Shown here: in pieces, positions 52,660 to 61,485 of the stretch
How the letters are laid out: each line of letters starts with the position of its first letter
Numbering within the stretch: position 1 is the stretch's first letter
From: Burkholderiales bacterium
GTDB lineage: Bacteria > Pseudomonadota > Gammaproteobacteria > Burkholderiales > Burkholderiaceae_D
Direction: 5' to 3'
NCBI GenBank assembly: GCA_016177875.1
Contig: JACOUL010000030.1
Span: 31,366-95,365, forward strand
DNA: 64,000 nucleotides
Translations under genes and position numbers: made by a program
The notes under the pieces: generated by a model
The model's database searches: none
What the model was told of the DNA's origin: nothing
Seen by the model: the letters and a program-made list of their open reading frames with translations, nothing else

Positions 52660-55600
52660 TTATTTAAGTCTCTTTTCGAGCTCGTCTGCAGGAACCGGCT
52701 TGGATAAGAAGTATCCCTGGATCTCATTGCATCCCTCGCTCGCCAGGAAATCCACTTGCGCCTGCGACTCCACGCCTTCGGCAATCACATAGAGTCCCAG
52801 GTTGTTGGACATGGAAATAATGGTTCGCACAATCGCGCAGTCGTCGCTGTCGGCCGGCGTATCCTTGACGAAGGAACGGTCGATTTTCAAACGATCGATC
52901 GGCAATTGCTTCAAGTAAGACAGCGAAGAGTAGCCGGTGCCGAAATCGTCGATCGCTACGGTCACGCCGAGATTTTTAATTTGACGCAGCTTGCTGACCG
53001 TTTCGTCGAGATTTTCCACGATCGAGCTCTCGGTAATTTCCAGCTCCAGCAATGCCGGAGGCAAGCCGGTTTCCTCCAGTGTTTTGCGCACTTGATTGAC
53101 AAAATCCGGATGGTGGATTTGCTTGGCGGCGATATTGACCGCCACGCGTAAATGCATATTCTTTTCTTTGCACCATAGCGCCGCCTGCGCGCAGGCGGTG
53201 CGCAGCACCCATTGTCCGATCGGCAGAATCAAACCGCTTTCTTCAGCCAAGGGAATGAAATCCAGCGGCGGCACCAAACCGATGCCGGGCCGTGCCCAGC
53301 GCAAGAGCGCTTCGGCGCCGACGATCTTGCCGCTTTCCAGCGAGCGCTGCGGTTGGTAATAAATGATCAGCTCATTACGTTCGATCGAACGGCGCAATGC
53401 CGTTTCGATTTCCAGCCGATACGCGGCGTGGCGCGCCATCGATTCGTCGAAGAAGCGCCAGCAATTGCGTCCCGCGGCCTTGGCTCGATACATCGCAGTA
53501 TCGGCATTGCGCAGCAAGACTTCCGCATCTTGGCCGTCTTGCGGGTAGACGCTGATCCCCATGCTCATGGAAACATACAATTCCTTGCCGCCGACTTCGA
53601 TCGGATTGGCAACCGTTGTCGCAAGTTGCTGCGCCACTTGCTCGAAATGATCGATGGTATTGCCCTCATGTTCCAGCAACACCACGAATTCATCACCGCC
53701 GGTTCGTGCCACCATGTCATGCGGACCAAGGCAGCCGACAATCCGGCCAGCCACTTCACGCAACATTTGATCGCCGGTGACATGACCCAGACTGTCGTTG
53801 ATCGTCTTGAAGTGATCGATGTCGATAAATAGGACCGCAAGAGTCGAATGTCGCGGCGCCGCCAACGCAGTCGCACGGCTAATACGATCGGATAAGGTCT
53901 GACGATTGGGTAGCGCAGTCAGCAAGTCGAAATGGGCCAGCTGGTACAACTGCTGCTCGGAATCTTTTTGCCCTGTGATGTCATGGAAGATGGCCACCGT
54001 TGAACGCGCACGTCCTTGTGCATCGCGAATCACCGATACGCTCTGCATGATGACGATTTCGCGGCCATCTTTAATGCGCATGAAGGCCTCGCCTTGCCAC
54101 TTGCCGCTTGCCCGCAGCGATTCGCGCACTTCTTTTACATGTCCGGGATGGACGAATCTTTGCTCATAGTCTTTGGCATCCATACCCACCATTTCCTGGG
54201 CGCTGTAGCCGGTGATGGTGGTGAAAGCCTGATTCACGCGCAAGATCTTACCGTCGGTAGAAAAAATCATGACGGCATGCAAGCTCGTCTCGAACACCTG
54301 CGCCGCCAATTCCAGCTCTTCGTACGCCAGCTTGCGTTCCGTAGTATCGACCATCACACCGCGCAAGCGTTTTTCTTCATCGGGTTCGCCGGTTACCGCG
54401 ACGTTGCTGAAGAGCCAAACGGTTTTGCCGCTCGGTGTGTGCAAGTGATGTTCCAAGGCAAAGCTGCCGTATCGCGCTTTACGAGCGATGGTTTGCTCCA
54501 CCTCCTCATCGCCTGCCGCCAGATGGTCATGCCAAAAGCGCGGATTGTCCAGCCACTCGGTTGCCGGGTAGCCGGTAATCGCCCCTGCATTAGCACTAAC
54601 GTAGGTAAAACGAAGCGTCGCCAAATCCGCCTCCCATACGACGCCGTCGATACCCTCAACCAGCTGTTGATAACGATGCTCGGACTTCGCCAGCGACCGG
54701 CTTTGCCGTTCCATGCTTACTTGCGCATCGCGCAAATCATTCAGCCGGCGCAACAACAAAGTCGTCACGCCGATCATCAGCAGAAGCGTGACGAACGCTT
54801 CCGCGGTGGAGCGCAAGGTGCGCTCACGCCACTTTTCAAGCACGCCATTTTCTGCAAGCGACACCACCGCCAGCATCGGATATTTGACCGATCCTGCATA
54901 GCCGATGATGCGCGGCATGCCGTCGACGGCGGCATGCTCGATGCGATAGCTGGCGCTCGAGTTTTGTCGGAAACGCTTAAATAGCGGCGTGCCGGAGAGA
55001 TTGGTATTTAAGAAATCCTGCGCAAGCGGGCTTTGCATCAAAATCCAGCCATCCTGCCGAATCAGCACAATACGGCTGGATTGTCTGACGTTAAGGGAAC
55101 GATAGAAGCTATCAAAATATTCCAGCGGTATGCCGGCGACAAAAATGAGCTTTCTCTTTCCATCCGCATTTTTCAGGCTACGGGATAAGGTGAAAACCCA
55201 TTTGTTGCTGGTGCGGCTAATGATGGGACGGGAAATATATAAATCCGAATGGTCGTGCGCGGTGTGATGCTGAAAATAATCGCGATCACTGAACCTGACC
55301 GGATCGGGCGAGAACTTGAGCCCGGCCGCTCGCAACTCGCCTTTTTCATCGACAATGTTGATGCCGGTCAGTTGCGGCAGCTTGTTGTTGTAGGCTTTGA
55401 CCAAATCATGCAATTCAGCATCCGACAAGCTGCCGCGGCGGCTCATCAAATCGACTTCCGATATGGCTTGTTGCAGCAAACGATCCGCTTCGCCTATCGT
55501 ACGATTAGCATGCTCGTTCAAAGCCGCCGCATAACTATGTGCATCGGATTCGGCGTTAGCTAGGGTGCTTTGATAATCCTGAGTGATCGAAGCGAGCTTG

Positions 55601-55683
55601 AATCCGAGATACAGCAGCGGGAAAATAACTAAGACGGCAAGCAAACGCTTGCGGAGGGTACGAATATTTTTAGTAATAATCAT
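52660..55683 (-). CDS. Membrane PAS-GGDEF-EAL cyclic-di-GMP signalling protein
   Basis: A 1007-residue protein. One transmembrane helix (~residues 13-32) leads to a periplasmic dCache-like sensor (~40-290), then a second helix (~295-315). Two PAS domains follow (~335-455 and ~460-580), then a GGDEF domain with the intact active site RTGGDEF, then an EAL domain with EALLRW and other catalytic acids (ELEITES, DDFGTGYSS, AEGVE). Both enzymatic halves look complete, so it could make and degrade c-di-GMP. Ligand is unknown. The downstream end is 25 bases from the convergent endonuclease stop. Confidence 0.92.
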   Translation of the reverse strand: MIITKNIRTLRKRLLAVLVIFPLLYLGFKLASITQDYQSTLANAESDAHSYAAALNEHANRTIGEADRLLQQAISEVDLMSRRGSLSDAELHDLVKAYNNKLPQLTGINIVDEKGELRAAGLKFSPDPVRFSDRDYFQHHTAHDHSDLYISRPIISRTSNKWVFTLSRSLKNADGKRKLIFVAGIPLEYFDSFYRSLNVRQSSRIVLIRQDGWILMQSPLAQDFLNTNLSGTPLFKRFRQNSSASYRIEHAAVDGMPRIIGYAGSVKYPMLAVVSLAENGVLEKWRERTLRSTAEAFVTLLLMIGVTTLLLRRLNDLRDAQVSMERQSRSLAKSEHRYQQLVEGIDGVVWEADLATLRFTYVSANAGAITGYPATEWLDNPRFWHDHLAAGDEEVEQTIARKARYGSFALEHHLHTPSGKTVWLFSNVAVTGEPDEEKRLRGVMVDTTERKLAYEELELAAQVFETSLHAVMIFSTDGKILRVNQAFTTITGYSAQEMVGMDAKDYEQRFVHPGHVKEVRESLRASGKWQGEAFMRIKDGREIVIMQSVSVIRDAQGRARSTVAIFHDITGQKDSEQQLYQLAHFDLLTALPNRQTLSDRISRATALAAPRHSTLAVLFIDIDHFKTINDSLGHVTGDQMLREVAGRIVGCLGPHDMVARTGGDEFVVLLEHEGNTIDHFEQVAQQLATTVANPIEVGGKELYVSMSMGISVYPQDGQDAEVLLRNADTAMYRAKAAGRNCWRFFDESMARHAAYRLEIETALRRSIERNELIIYYQPQRSLESGKIVGAEALLRWARPGIGLVPPLDFIPLAEESGLILPIGQWVLRTACAQAALWCKEKNMHLRVAVNIAAKQIHHPDFVNQVRKTLEETGLPPALLELEITESSIVENLDETVSKLRQIKNLGVTVAIDDFGTGYSSLSYLKQLPIDRLKIDRSFVKDTPADSDDCAIVRTIISMSNNLGLYVIAEGVESQAQVDFLASEGCNEIQGYFLSKPVPADELEKRLK

Positions 55684-55833
55684 TCAACCTGATACTGCGA
55701 AGCTTAGACTACCGAGCATGCCATAGCTTGACCAAAATGCAAACCGTTATGGTATTCGAATGACAAGCATTTTTTAAATTTGACGACAGAAAAACTCGCT
55801 CAAACTTTAAGTGCTTGTTTAGAGTAATCTTGG

Positions 55834-56766
55834 TTATCCGCGCGGATGGTGCTTGGCATGCAATTGCTTGAGTCGTTCGCGCGCGACATGCGTGTAGATC
55901 TGCGTCGTGGAGATGTCGGCATGCCCGAGCAGCAACTGCACCACCCGCAGATCAGCGCCATGATTCAGCAAATGGGTAGCGAACGCATGACGCAGTGTGT
56001 GCGGCGACAAGGGTGCATGAATGTCGGCGTTACGCGCATATTTCTTAATCAGCGTCCAAAACATTTGCCGAGTCATGGCCCCGCCGCGGCCGGTGACGAA
56101 TAATGCATCGTCGCTTTGCCCCTTCAAGATTGCCGGCCTTCCATCGCGTAAATAGCGTTCGATCCAAACCCGAGCTTCTTCGCCGAAAGGCACCAAGCGT
56201 GTTTTACTGCCTTTGCCGGTGACGCGCAGCACGCCTTCATTCATGCCGACTTCCACGGTTTTTAAGAGCACCAGTTCGGAAACCCGCAATCCGCTGGCAT
56301 ACATCACTTCGAGCATCGTACGGTCGCGCAAGCCTAGGGGACTATCGACATCAGGCGCATCTAACAAGGCGTCGACCTGCGCTTCGCTGAGCGTTTTAGG
56401 ATAACGCGGCGCCTGCTTGGCCGAGGAAATTTTTAAGCAAGGATCGGCACTGACTTTATTTTGGCGCAAGGCCAGTTGGTAAAAGCGCTTAAATGCGGCT
56501 AGGCGCCGGTTGGCGGATGTCGCTTTGGAATCGGCATGGCGGGCGGCGAAGTATGCGTTTAAGTCATCGACCCCGACGCGATACAAGCCTTTATGACGCG
56601 TCTCTTGCAGCCATAAGGCGAATAAGCGCAAGTCGCGCCGGTAAGCTTCGAGCGAATTTTTTGCCAAGCCGTCTTCCAGCCACAAGGTATCGCAGAACTC
56701 GTCGATGGCGGCGGCATTGTCGGCCGATAAGGCGACGGAAGAAGCTGAGTTTTCGGTTTGCAACAT
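55834..56766 (-). CDS. xerD: Site-specific tyrosine recombinase XerD
   Basis: A 310-residue recombinase starting at ATG 56766 (MLQTENSASSVAL). Residues ~20-110 are the SAM-like N-terminal DNA-binding domain. Catalytic residues occur in ASGLRVSELV (Arg), HTLRHAFATHLL (His and Arg) and LGHADISTTQIYTHV (His and Tyr nucleophile). With XerC it resolves chromosome dimers at dif. It follows ogt by 10 bases on the same strand; no dif site was recognised in the window. Confidence 0.92.
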   Translation of the reverse strand: MLQTENSASSVALSADNAAAIDEFCDTLWLEDGLAKNSLEAYRRDLRLFALWLQETRHKGLYRVGVDDLNAYFAARHADSKATSANRRLAAFKRFYQLALRQNKVSADPCLKISSAKQAPRYPKTLSEAQVDALLDAPDVDSPLGLRDRTMLEVMYASGLRVSELVLLKTVEVGMNEGVLRVTGKGSKTRLVPFGEEARVWIERYLRDGRPAILKGQSDDALFVTGRGGAMTRQMFWTLIKKYARNADIHAPLSPHTLRHAFATHLLNHGADLRVVQLLLGHADISTTQIYTHVARERLKQLHAKHHPRG

Positions 56767-56776
56767 GATGTTGCGA

Positions 56777-57265
56777 TTAAAACCGAGAGACGCCCTCATG
56801 CGCAAGCAGCCAGCGTTTGACGCCGACATGAAAGCCTGTTTCTTCGTCGTGATTGGAGAATCCGCCTAAGCCGCCGGAAGCGATCACGCGATGGCAAGGA
56901 ATCACCAAGGGAAACCAATTGGCGCCGCAAGCTTGGCCCACCGCGCGCGGCGCGGATTTCAAGGCTTTGGCCACCTGTCCGTACGTCAACACTTCGCCGC
57001 GCGGAATAGCGGAAATGGCATTCCACACCCGGCGCTGAAAAGCCGTGCCGGCCTTTGCCAAGGGCAAATCGAAGCGAAAATCGGGTTCGACCAAATACTT
57101 TTCGACTTGCCGCGCCGCCTGTTCGGCAATTTTATCGGTAGGTGCTTTCAATCGATAAGATGCGGGCAGATAGACCAGTTCGCGTACACGGTCATGCTCG
57201 GTTCGAATCCCCATGGCACCGAATGGTGCTGCGACGATAGCGGAAAAAATCGATGCGTTATCCAT
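56777..57265 (-). CDS. ogt: Methylated-DNA--protein-cysteine methyltransferase
   Basis: A 162-residue alkyltransferase that repairs O6-methylguanine by suicidal transfer. The active site is IPCHRVIASGGLGGFS with the acceptor cysteine; the helix-turn-helix finger is GEVLTYGQVAKAL with RAVGQACGANWFP. It is upstream of xerD with a 10-base gap, so the two are likely co-transcribed. A terminator-like hairpin 10-35 bases ahead of the ATG suggests attenuation or an independent small RNA upstream. Confidence 0.94.
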   Translation of the reverse strand: MDNASIFSAIVAAPFGAMGIRTEHDRVRELVYLPASYRLKAPTDKIAEQAARQVEKYLVEPDFRFDLPLAKAGTAFQRRVWNAISAIPRGEVLTYGQVAKALKSAPRAVGQACGANWFPLVIPCHRVIASGGLGGFSNHDEETGFHVGVKRWLLAHEGVSRF

Positions 57266-57274
57266 GGTCTATAC

Positions 57275-57412
57275 AAAAAAGGCGCATCCGAAGATGCGCC
57301 TTAAGTAATTCAGTGTCCGTTGCCGCTTGATTGCAGCTTATATGCGAAACACTTGTCTCCTCGTTATCCCGGCATTAAAGTCTGCCGTTTTTGCCCTGCC
57401 TCCTGCTAAATC
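57275..57412 (-). ncRNA. Putative small RNA or attenuator leader upstream of ogt
   Basis: On the minus strand a perfect -35 TTGACA (57441-57446), a 16-base spacer and CAAAAT (57419-57424) predict a start near 57412. About 138 bases later is a strong terminator: GGCGCATC-TTCG-GATGCGCC followed by six T (57275-57300). The interval contains no convincing peptide but has several GGA motifs (CAGGAGG, GAGGAGA, ACGGACA). Because the terminator is just before the ogt start, it may be an ogt attenuator or a free-standing RNA. Confidence 0.5.
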
Positions 57413-57446
57413 TGCACCATTTTGACGCGAATTCCACCATTGTCAA

Positions 57447-57733
57447 GCTAACTTCAAATTAACTGACTAGGAGCCTTGATATTTCACAAGCCACATTTAA
57501 CTAGCTTTCCAAATGAGGGCGTCTTAACAAAGTTGATAATTTAGCAGCTGCGGTAAAAATTGCAGACTTATTGTAAAAAAGTTTGAGGAATTCGTTATGC
57601 CTTTCTCATCCGCATTATTGGCAAATGAAGGCGTCCGTGCACATCCAAGTTTTCCAAGTCGCAACATCTACTCTTTCACGTTACACTGCCGCTTCCTCGA
57701 AATCTAAATCTTGAGCGGCTCCTCTCCTTTGCC
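57447..57733. other. Non-coding upstream region of AEC carrier gene
   Basis: Nearly 290 A/T-rich bases between the minus-strand promoter and the AEC carrier gene. No gene, no convincing rightward promoter and no structured element was found here. Confidence 0.5.
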
Positions 57734-58624
57734 ATGTCATTCGCCACTCTTCTCCTTCCCGATTTCGCCCTGATCCTGCTCGGCTTTATTCTCATGCGCA
57801 CGACGCACTGGGGCACCGCCTTTTGGAGCGGCGCGGAGAAACTGGTGTATTACGTTCTCTTTCCCGCCCTGCTGTTTTATGCGACCACCAGAACGCCGCT
57901 CGATTTTTCGACGACCGGCAAGCTGCTGCAAGTCGGCATGATGACGGTGGCCGGCGGCATTCTGCTGGGCTGGCTGGCCAAACCTTTGTTTCGCCCCGGT
58001 CCGATGATTTTCGAATCGGGTGTGCAAACGGCATTCCGCTTCAACTCTTATATTGCGCTCGCCGCTGCATCGCGCCTGGCGGGCGACAAAGGCACCGCGC
58101 TAATGGCTTTGATCATCGGCTTTGCCGTACCGACTTGCAACGCCGCCGCTGTATATGCGCTGGTGCATAAAAACGGCGGCTTGCTGAAAGAGTTGGCGCG
58201 CAATCCGCTCCTGATCGCCACGGCGGCAGGCGTGCTGTTCAATCTCAGCGGGCTGCATTTACCGGAACCGATGGATGCCACGCTGGCGCGCCTGGGCAAT
58301 GCGTCGATCGCGCTCGGCTTGATCATGGTCGGCGCCGGCTTGCGCCTCTCCGGCCTGCATGAATCCAAGGGAATCGCCGCCTACTTCATTGCCGTCAAAT
58401 TGCTGGCGCTGCCGCTGATTGCCTATGGTGTTGGCCGCTGGATGAATTTGCCGCTCTTGCAATTGCAAATCGCCGTGATGTTCGGTGCCCTGCCCACCGC
58501 CTCCAGCGCCTATGTATTAGCCGCGCGCATGGGCGGTAACGGACCTTTCGTTGCGTTTCTGATTTCGGCCGGCACCTTGCTGTCGATCCTCACCCTGCCG
58601 ATGTGGCTGGTCTTCGTCAGCTAA
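57734..58624 (+). CDS. AEC (auxin efflux carrier) family transporter
   Basis: A 296-residue membrane protein with about ten hydrophobic helices in two inverted repeats, starting LLLPDFALILLGFILMRTTHWG. SYIALAAASRLAGDKGTALMAL and GNASIALGLIMVGAGLRL are typical of the bacterial AEC (mdcF/YwkB-like) family that exports or exchanges carboxylates and amino acids. Substrate unknown. It ends 14 bases before the convergent universal stress gene. Confidence 0.88.
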   Translation: MSFATLLLPDFALILLGFILMRTTHWGTAFWSGAEKLVYYVLFPALLFYATTRTPLDFSTTGKLLQVGMMTVAGGILLGWLAKPLFRPGPMIFESGVQTAFRFNSYIALAAASRLAGDKGTALMALIIGFAVPTCNAAAVYALVHKNGGLLKELARNPLLIATAAGVLFNLSGLHLPEPMDATLARLGNASIALGLIMVGAGLRLSGLHESKGIAAYFIAVKLLALPLIAYGVGRWMNLPLLQLQIAVMFGALPTASSAYVLAARMGGNGPFVAFLISAGTLLSILTLPMWLVFVS

Positions 58625-58638
58625 TCCGCCGGTAAAAC

Positions 58639-59064
58639 TCATTTCACCAAGGTCACCGGCATATTGGCCAAGTGCAGGAGCTTGGTCGAGACGGAACCGA
58701 GCAACATGTTTGAAATCGGGTTGTGACCGCGCGTCCCCATCACGACTTCATCATAAGCTTGCTCGTTCGCGTGGCGAGCAATGACTTCAGCCGGGTCGCC
58801 GACAAAGATATGGTCATGATGCGCCACGCCGATACCGTCGAGCCTGGCTTGCGCGGCGGCGAGCGCCTTGCTTCCTTCTTCCTGATGCAGCTGCTTGAGT
58901 TGGGTCGCATCGACAAAGCTGCTGACGCCGCCGTGTACTGGCAATTGCGCGTTGATCAAATGGAGTTCCGGAGCCGCCTTGTATTCGGCCAGGCGCCGGA
59001 TGACATGGTCGACGGCACGCAAGGCGCTGGGCGAATCATCAATGGCAATCAATATTTTTTGCAT
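58639..59064 (-). CDS. Universal stress protein, UspA family
   Basis: A 141-residue UspA-fold protein starting at ATG 59064 (MQKILIAIDDSPSALRAVDHV). It has the ATP-binding signature GTRGHNPISNMLLGSVSTKLLH (G-x2-G-x9-G-S type), so it likely binds ATP. Role in stress response is inferred from family. It follows terC on the minus strand by 28 bases and probably shares its transcript. Confidence 0.92.
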   Translation of the reverse strand: MQKILIAIDDSPSALRAVDHVIRRLAEYKAAPELHLINAQLPVHGGVSSFVDATQLKQLHQEEGSKALAAAQARLDGIGVAHHDHIFVGDPAEVIARHANEQAYDEVVMGTRGHNPISNMLLGSVSTKLLHLANMPVTLVK

Positions 59065-59092
59065 GAGCTTCCTTTCGGAAAACGGGATGAAT

Positions 59093-59830
59093 TCAATGCT
59101 TGCCGGGATGATTCCGGTCGCCGGCCAAATCAACCATGGCAGCGCTTGCGCGTTGCGCCAGGATGCGTGCCGCGAGCACCTTGCCGAGCGCTACTACCAA
59201 GACCGCGCCGACAACCGGGCCGATCCATTTTGCTGCCGGCAATGCCGCCGCGACCATATCCTTGACCGCCACATCACTTACAAGCATACCGCCGGCAATC
59301 CAGCCCAGCAACGCGCCGCCGGCGGTAATCACGAGCGGGAAACGATCCATCAACTTCATCACCAGTTGACTGCCCAACAGGATAATCGGAATGCTTAACA
59401 GCAATCCCAACACGACAAGCACCAGGTTTTCGCCGGCGGCGCCGGCAATTGCGATGACATTGTCGAGACTCATGACCGCGTCGGCGATGATGATCGTCTT
59501 GATGGCGCTAAGCAAGGTCGTGCCGGCCTCGATTTCATGTCCGCCCTCATCCGGCTCAGGGAGCAGTAACTTGACGCCGATCCAAAGCAGCAGAGCCGCG
59601 CCGATGATTTTCAGGTAGGGAACCGCCAGCAGCGTGACGGCAAAGAAAATAAGGATCACGCGCAAGCCGATAGCGCCTACCATGCCCCATAAAATACCCA
59701 ACTTGCGTTCGCGTTCAGGCAAGCGCCGGCAAGCCAGGCCGATGACGACGGCATTGTCACCGCCCAATACGATATCAATGGCGACTATCTGCAACAATGC
59801 AATCCAGAATTGGGCATTACCAAAATCCAT
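59093..59830 (-). CDS. TerC family membrane protein
   Basis: A 245-residue protein with about seven hydrophobic segments and the two TerC acidic signatures, IDIVLGGDNAVVIGLA and ADAVMSLDNVIAIAG. TerC family members export metal ions such as manganese or are tied to tellurite resistance. It is 35 bases downstream of queG, so a queG-terC-usp transcript is likely. I looked for, but did not recognise, a yybP-ykoY manganese riboswitch in this short gap. Confidence 0.9.
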   Translation of the reverse strand: MDFGNAQFWIALLQIVAIDIVLGGDNAVVIGLACRRLPERERKLGILWGMVGAIGLRVILIFFAVTLLAVPYLKIIGAALLLWIGVKLLLPEPDEGGHEIEAGTTLLSAIKTIIIADAVMSLDNVIAIAGAAGENLVLVVLGLLLSIPIILLGSQLVMKLMDRFPLVITAGGALLGWIAGGMLVSDVAVKDMVAAALPAAKWIGPVVGAVLVVALGKVLAARILAQRASAAMVDLAGDRNHPGKH

Positions 59831-59865
59831 TTTTTCCTTTCGATGAAACGCAAGTCAGAATGCGG

Positions 59866-60966
59866 TTAGACATCCGCATTGTACCTGTGGCACGCAAGTG
59901 CCCACGCCACATGCTCGCGCACCAGTTCGGAAGGATGGTCGACACGTTTCCGCAAGGCGGCCACGATTTCCGGCTGCGCCATGCCATCCGTTGCGGCATT
60001 GCCCAGCGCTACCGCCAAATTGCGCAACCAGCGTTCATGCCCGATGCGGCGAATCGCGCTGCCTTCCAGCTTGCGATTGAAATCTTCCTCGCTCCAGGCA
60101 AACAGCTCGATCAATGTTGCATGGTCGAGGCCGTTGCGCACCTCAAAATCCGGCAGCGTAGAACCTTGCGCAAACTTATTCCAAGGGCAGGCAGTCTGGC
60201 AATCGTCGCAGCCGTAAATGCGATTACCGAGCAAGGGGCGCAACTCGACCGGAATACTGCCTTTCAGCTCGATCGTTAAATAAGAAATACAGCGCCGCGC
60301 ATCGAGCTGATACGGGCCGATAATCGCCTGCGTCGGACAAACGTCGATGCAAGCGCGGCATTGTCCGCAATGCGCCTCGACCGGCGCATCGATCGGCAAG
60401 GGCAGGTCGGTATAAATCTCGCCCAAAAAAAACATCGAACCGGCATCGCGCGTCAGCAGCAACGTATGCTTGCCGCGCCAACCGAGTCCCGCCTTATCCG
60501 CTAAAGCCACTTCCATCACCGGCGCGGAATCGGTAAAGACACGGTAACCGAAGCTACCGATTTCTTGCTCGATGCGGCTGGCCAGTTGCTGCAAGCGATT
60601 GCGCAAGACCTTGTGATAATCACGGCCGCGCGCGTAAATCGACACCACCGCGCGCGTTGGGTCGCCGAGCTTGCGCCGCTCCTGTTCGCGCCAATCATCG
60701 GCAGTGTCGATCGGCAAATAATCAAGCCGCGCGGCAATCACCCTTAAAGTGCCCGGCACCAATTCCGCAGGACGGGCACGCTTCATGCCGTGCGCTGCCA
60801 TATAATCCATTTCGCCATGCATGCCGGCGTTCAGCCACGCCTGCAACTGCGGCTCCGACGGCGACAAGTCCGTATCGGCAATGCGCAGGTCGGCCAGGCC
60901 GAGTTCGCGGCCCCAAGCCTTGATGGTGTGCGCGAGCGCGGCAAGGTCGTATTGAAAGTCAGTCAT
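59866..60966 (-). CDS. queG: Epoxyqueuosine reductase
   Basis: A 366-residue enzyme from ATG 60966 (MTDFQYDLAALAH). It carries the cobalamin-type core and two [4Fe-4S] motifs: CGQCRACIDVCPTQAI and CDDCQTACPWN. The C-terminal HEAT-like helices (LVREHVAWALACH) bind tRNA. It does the last step of queuosine synthesis, linking with gluQ at 14770. It is divergent from tsaE with 33 bases between the starts. Confidence 0.95.
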   Translation of the reverse strand: MTDFQYDLAALAHTIKAWGRELGLADLRIADTDLSPSEPQLQAWLNAGMHGEMDYMAAHGMKRARPAELVPGTLRVIAARLDYLPIDTADDWREQERRKLGDPTRAVVSIYARGRDYHKVLRNRLQQLASRIEQEIGSFGYRVFTDSAPVMEVALADKAGLGWRGKHTLLLTRDAGSMFFLGEIYTDLPLPIDAPVEAHCGQCRACIDVCPTQAIIGPYQLDARRCISYLTIELKGSIPVELRPLLGNRIYGCDDCQTACPWNKFAQGSTLPDFEVRNGLDHATLIELFAWSEEDFNRKLEGSAIRRIGHERWLRNLAVALGNAATDGMAQPEIVAALRKRVDHPSELVREHVAWALACHRYNADV

Positions 60967-60999
60967 GATGAAACGGTAGAAGAAGAGGTATTTTACGAG

Positions 61000-61485
61000 A
61001 TGCGCCATTTTCAGACGCGATTGCATGAAGAAGCCGGCACCCTTGCTTTAGGCGCATCGCTCGCGCACGCCCTTGAGCCTGGCCTGACGATCTACCTGCA
61101 CGGCGATCTCGGCGCCGGCAAAACGACGCTCACGCGCGCCATGCTGCACGCAGCCGGCTACAGCGGCCATGTCAAAAGCCCAACCTACACCTTGGCCGAA
61201 CCTTATTCGGTTGCGATCGGCGGACGCATGATCGAAGTTGTGCATTTCGATTTGTACCGCATGGGCAGTCCGGAAGAATTCCTCGATGCCGGTTTCCGCG
61301 AACACTTCAATGCCGCCACCGTCTGCATCGTCGAATGGCCGGAAAAGGGCGCGCCCGTGTTGCCCCCGCCCGACATCGAAGTGGTTTTGACCATCGCCGG
61401 CGAAGGTCGTGATGTAGAATTGCAAGCATTGTCCGACAAGGGGAGACAATGCCTCGACCGACTGAATTTCGCACCGAATCTGTAG
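61000..61485 (+). CDS. tsaE: tRNA threonylcarbamoyladenosine biosynthesis ATPase
   Basis: A 161-residue P-loop ATPase starting at ATG 61000 (MRHFQTRLHEEAG). Walker A is HGDLGAGKTTLTR, with the switch region KSPTYTLAEPY, the Walker B-like segment VHFDLYR and CIVEWPEKG. TsaE drives the TsaBD cycle that makes t6A. The last 37 bases overlap the amiC start. Confidence 0.94.
   Translation: MRHFQTRLHEEAGTLALGASLAHALEPGLTIYLHGDLGAGKTTLTRAMLHAAGYSGHVKSPTYTLAEPYSVAIGGRMIEVVHFDLYRMGSPEEFLDAGFREHFNAATVCIVEWPEKGAPVLPPPDIEVVLTIAGEGRDVELQALSDKGRQCLDRLNFAPNL

Noticed and set aside
57275..57412. 6S RNA (ssrS)
   Set aside because: The RNA is shorter than 6S RNA and I could not fold the characteristic open central bubble between complementary ends.
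59831..59865. Possible manganese (yybP-ykoY) riboswitch before terC
   Set aside because: The queG-terC gap is 35 bases, too short for that element.
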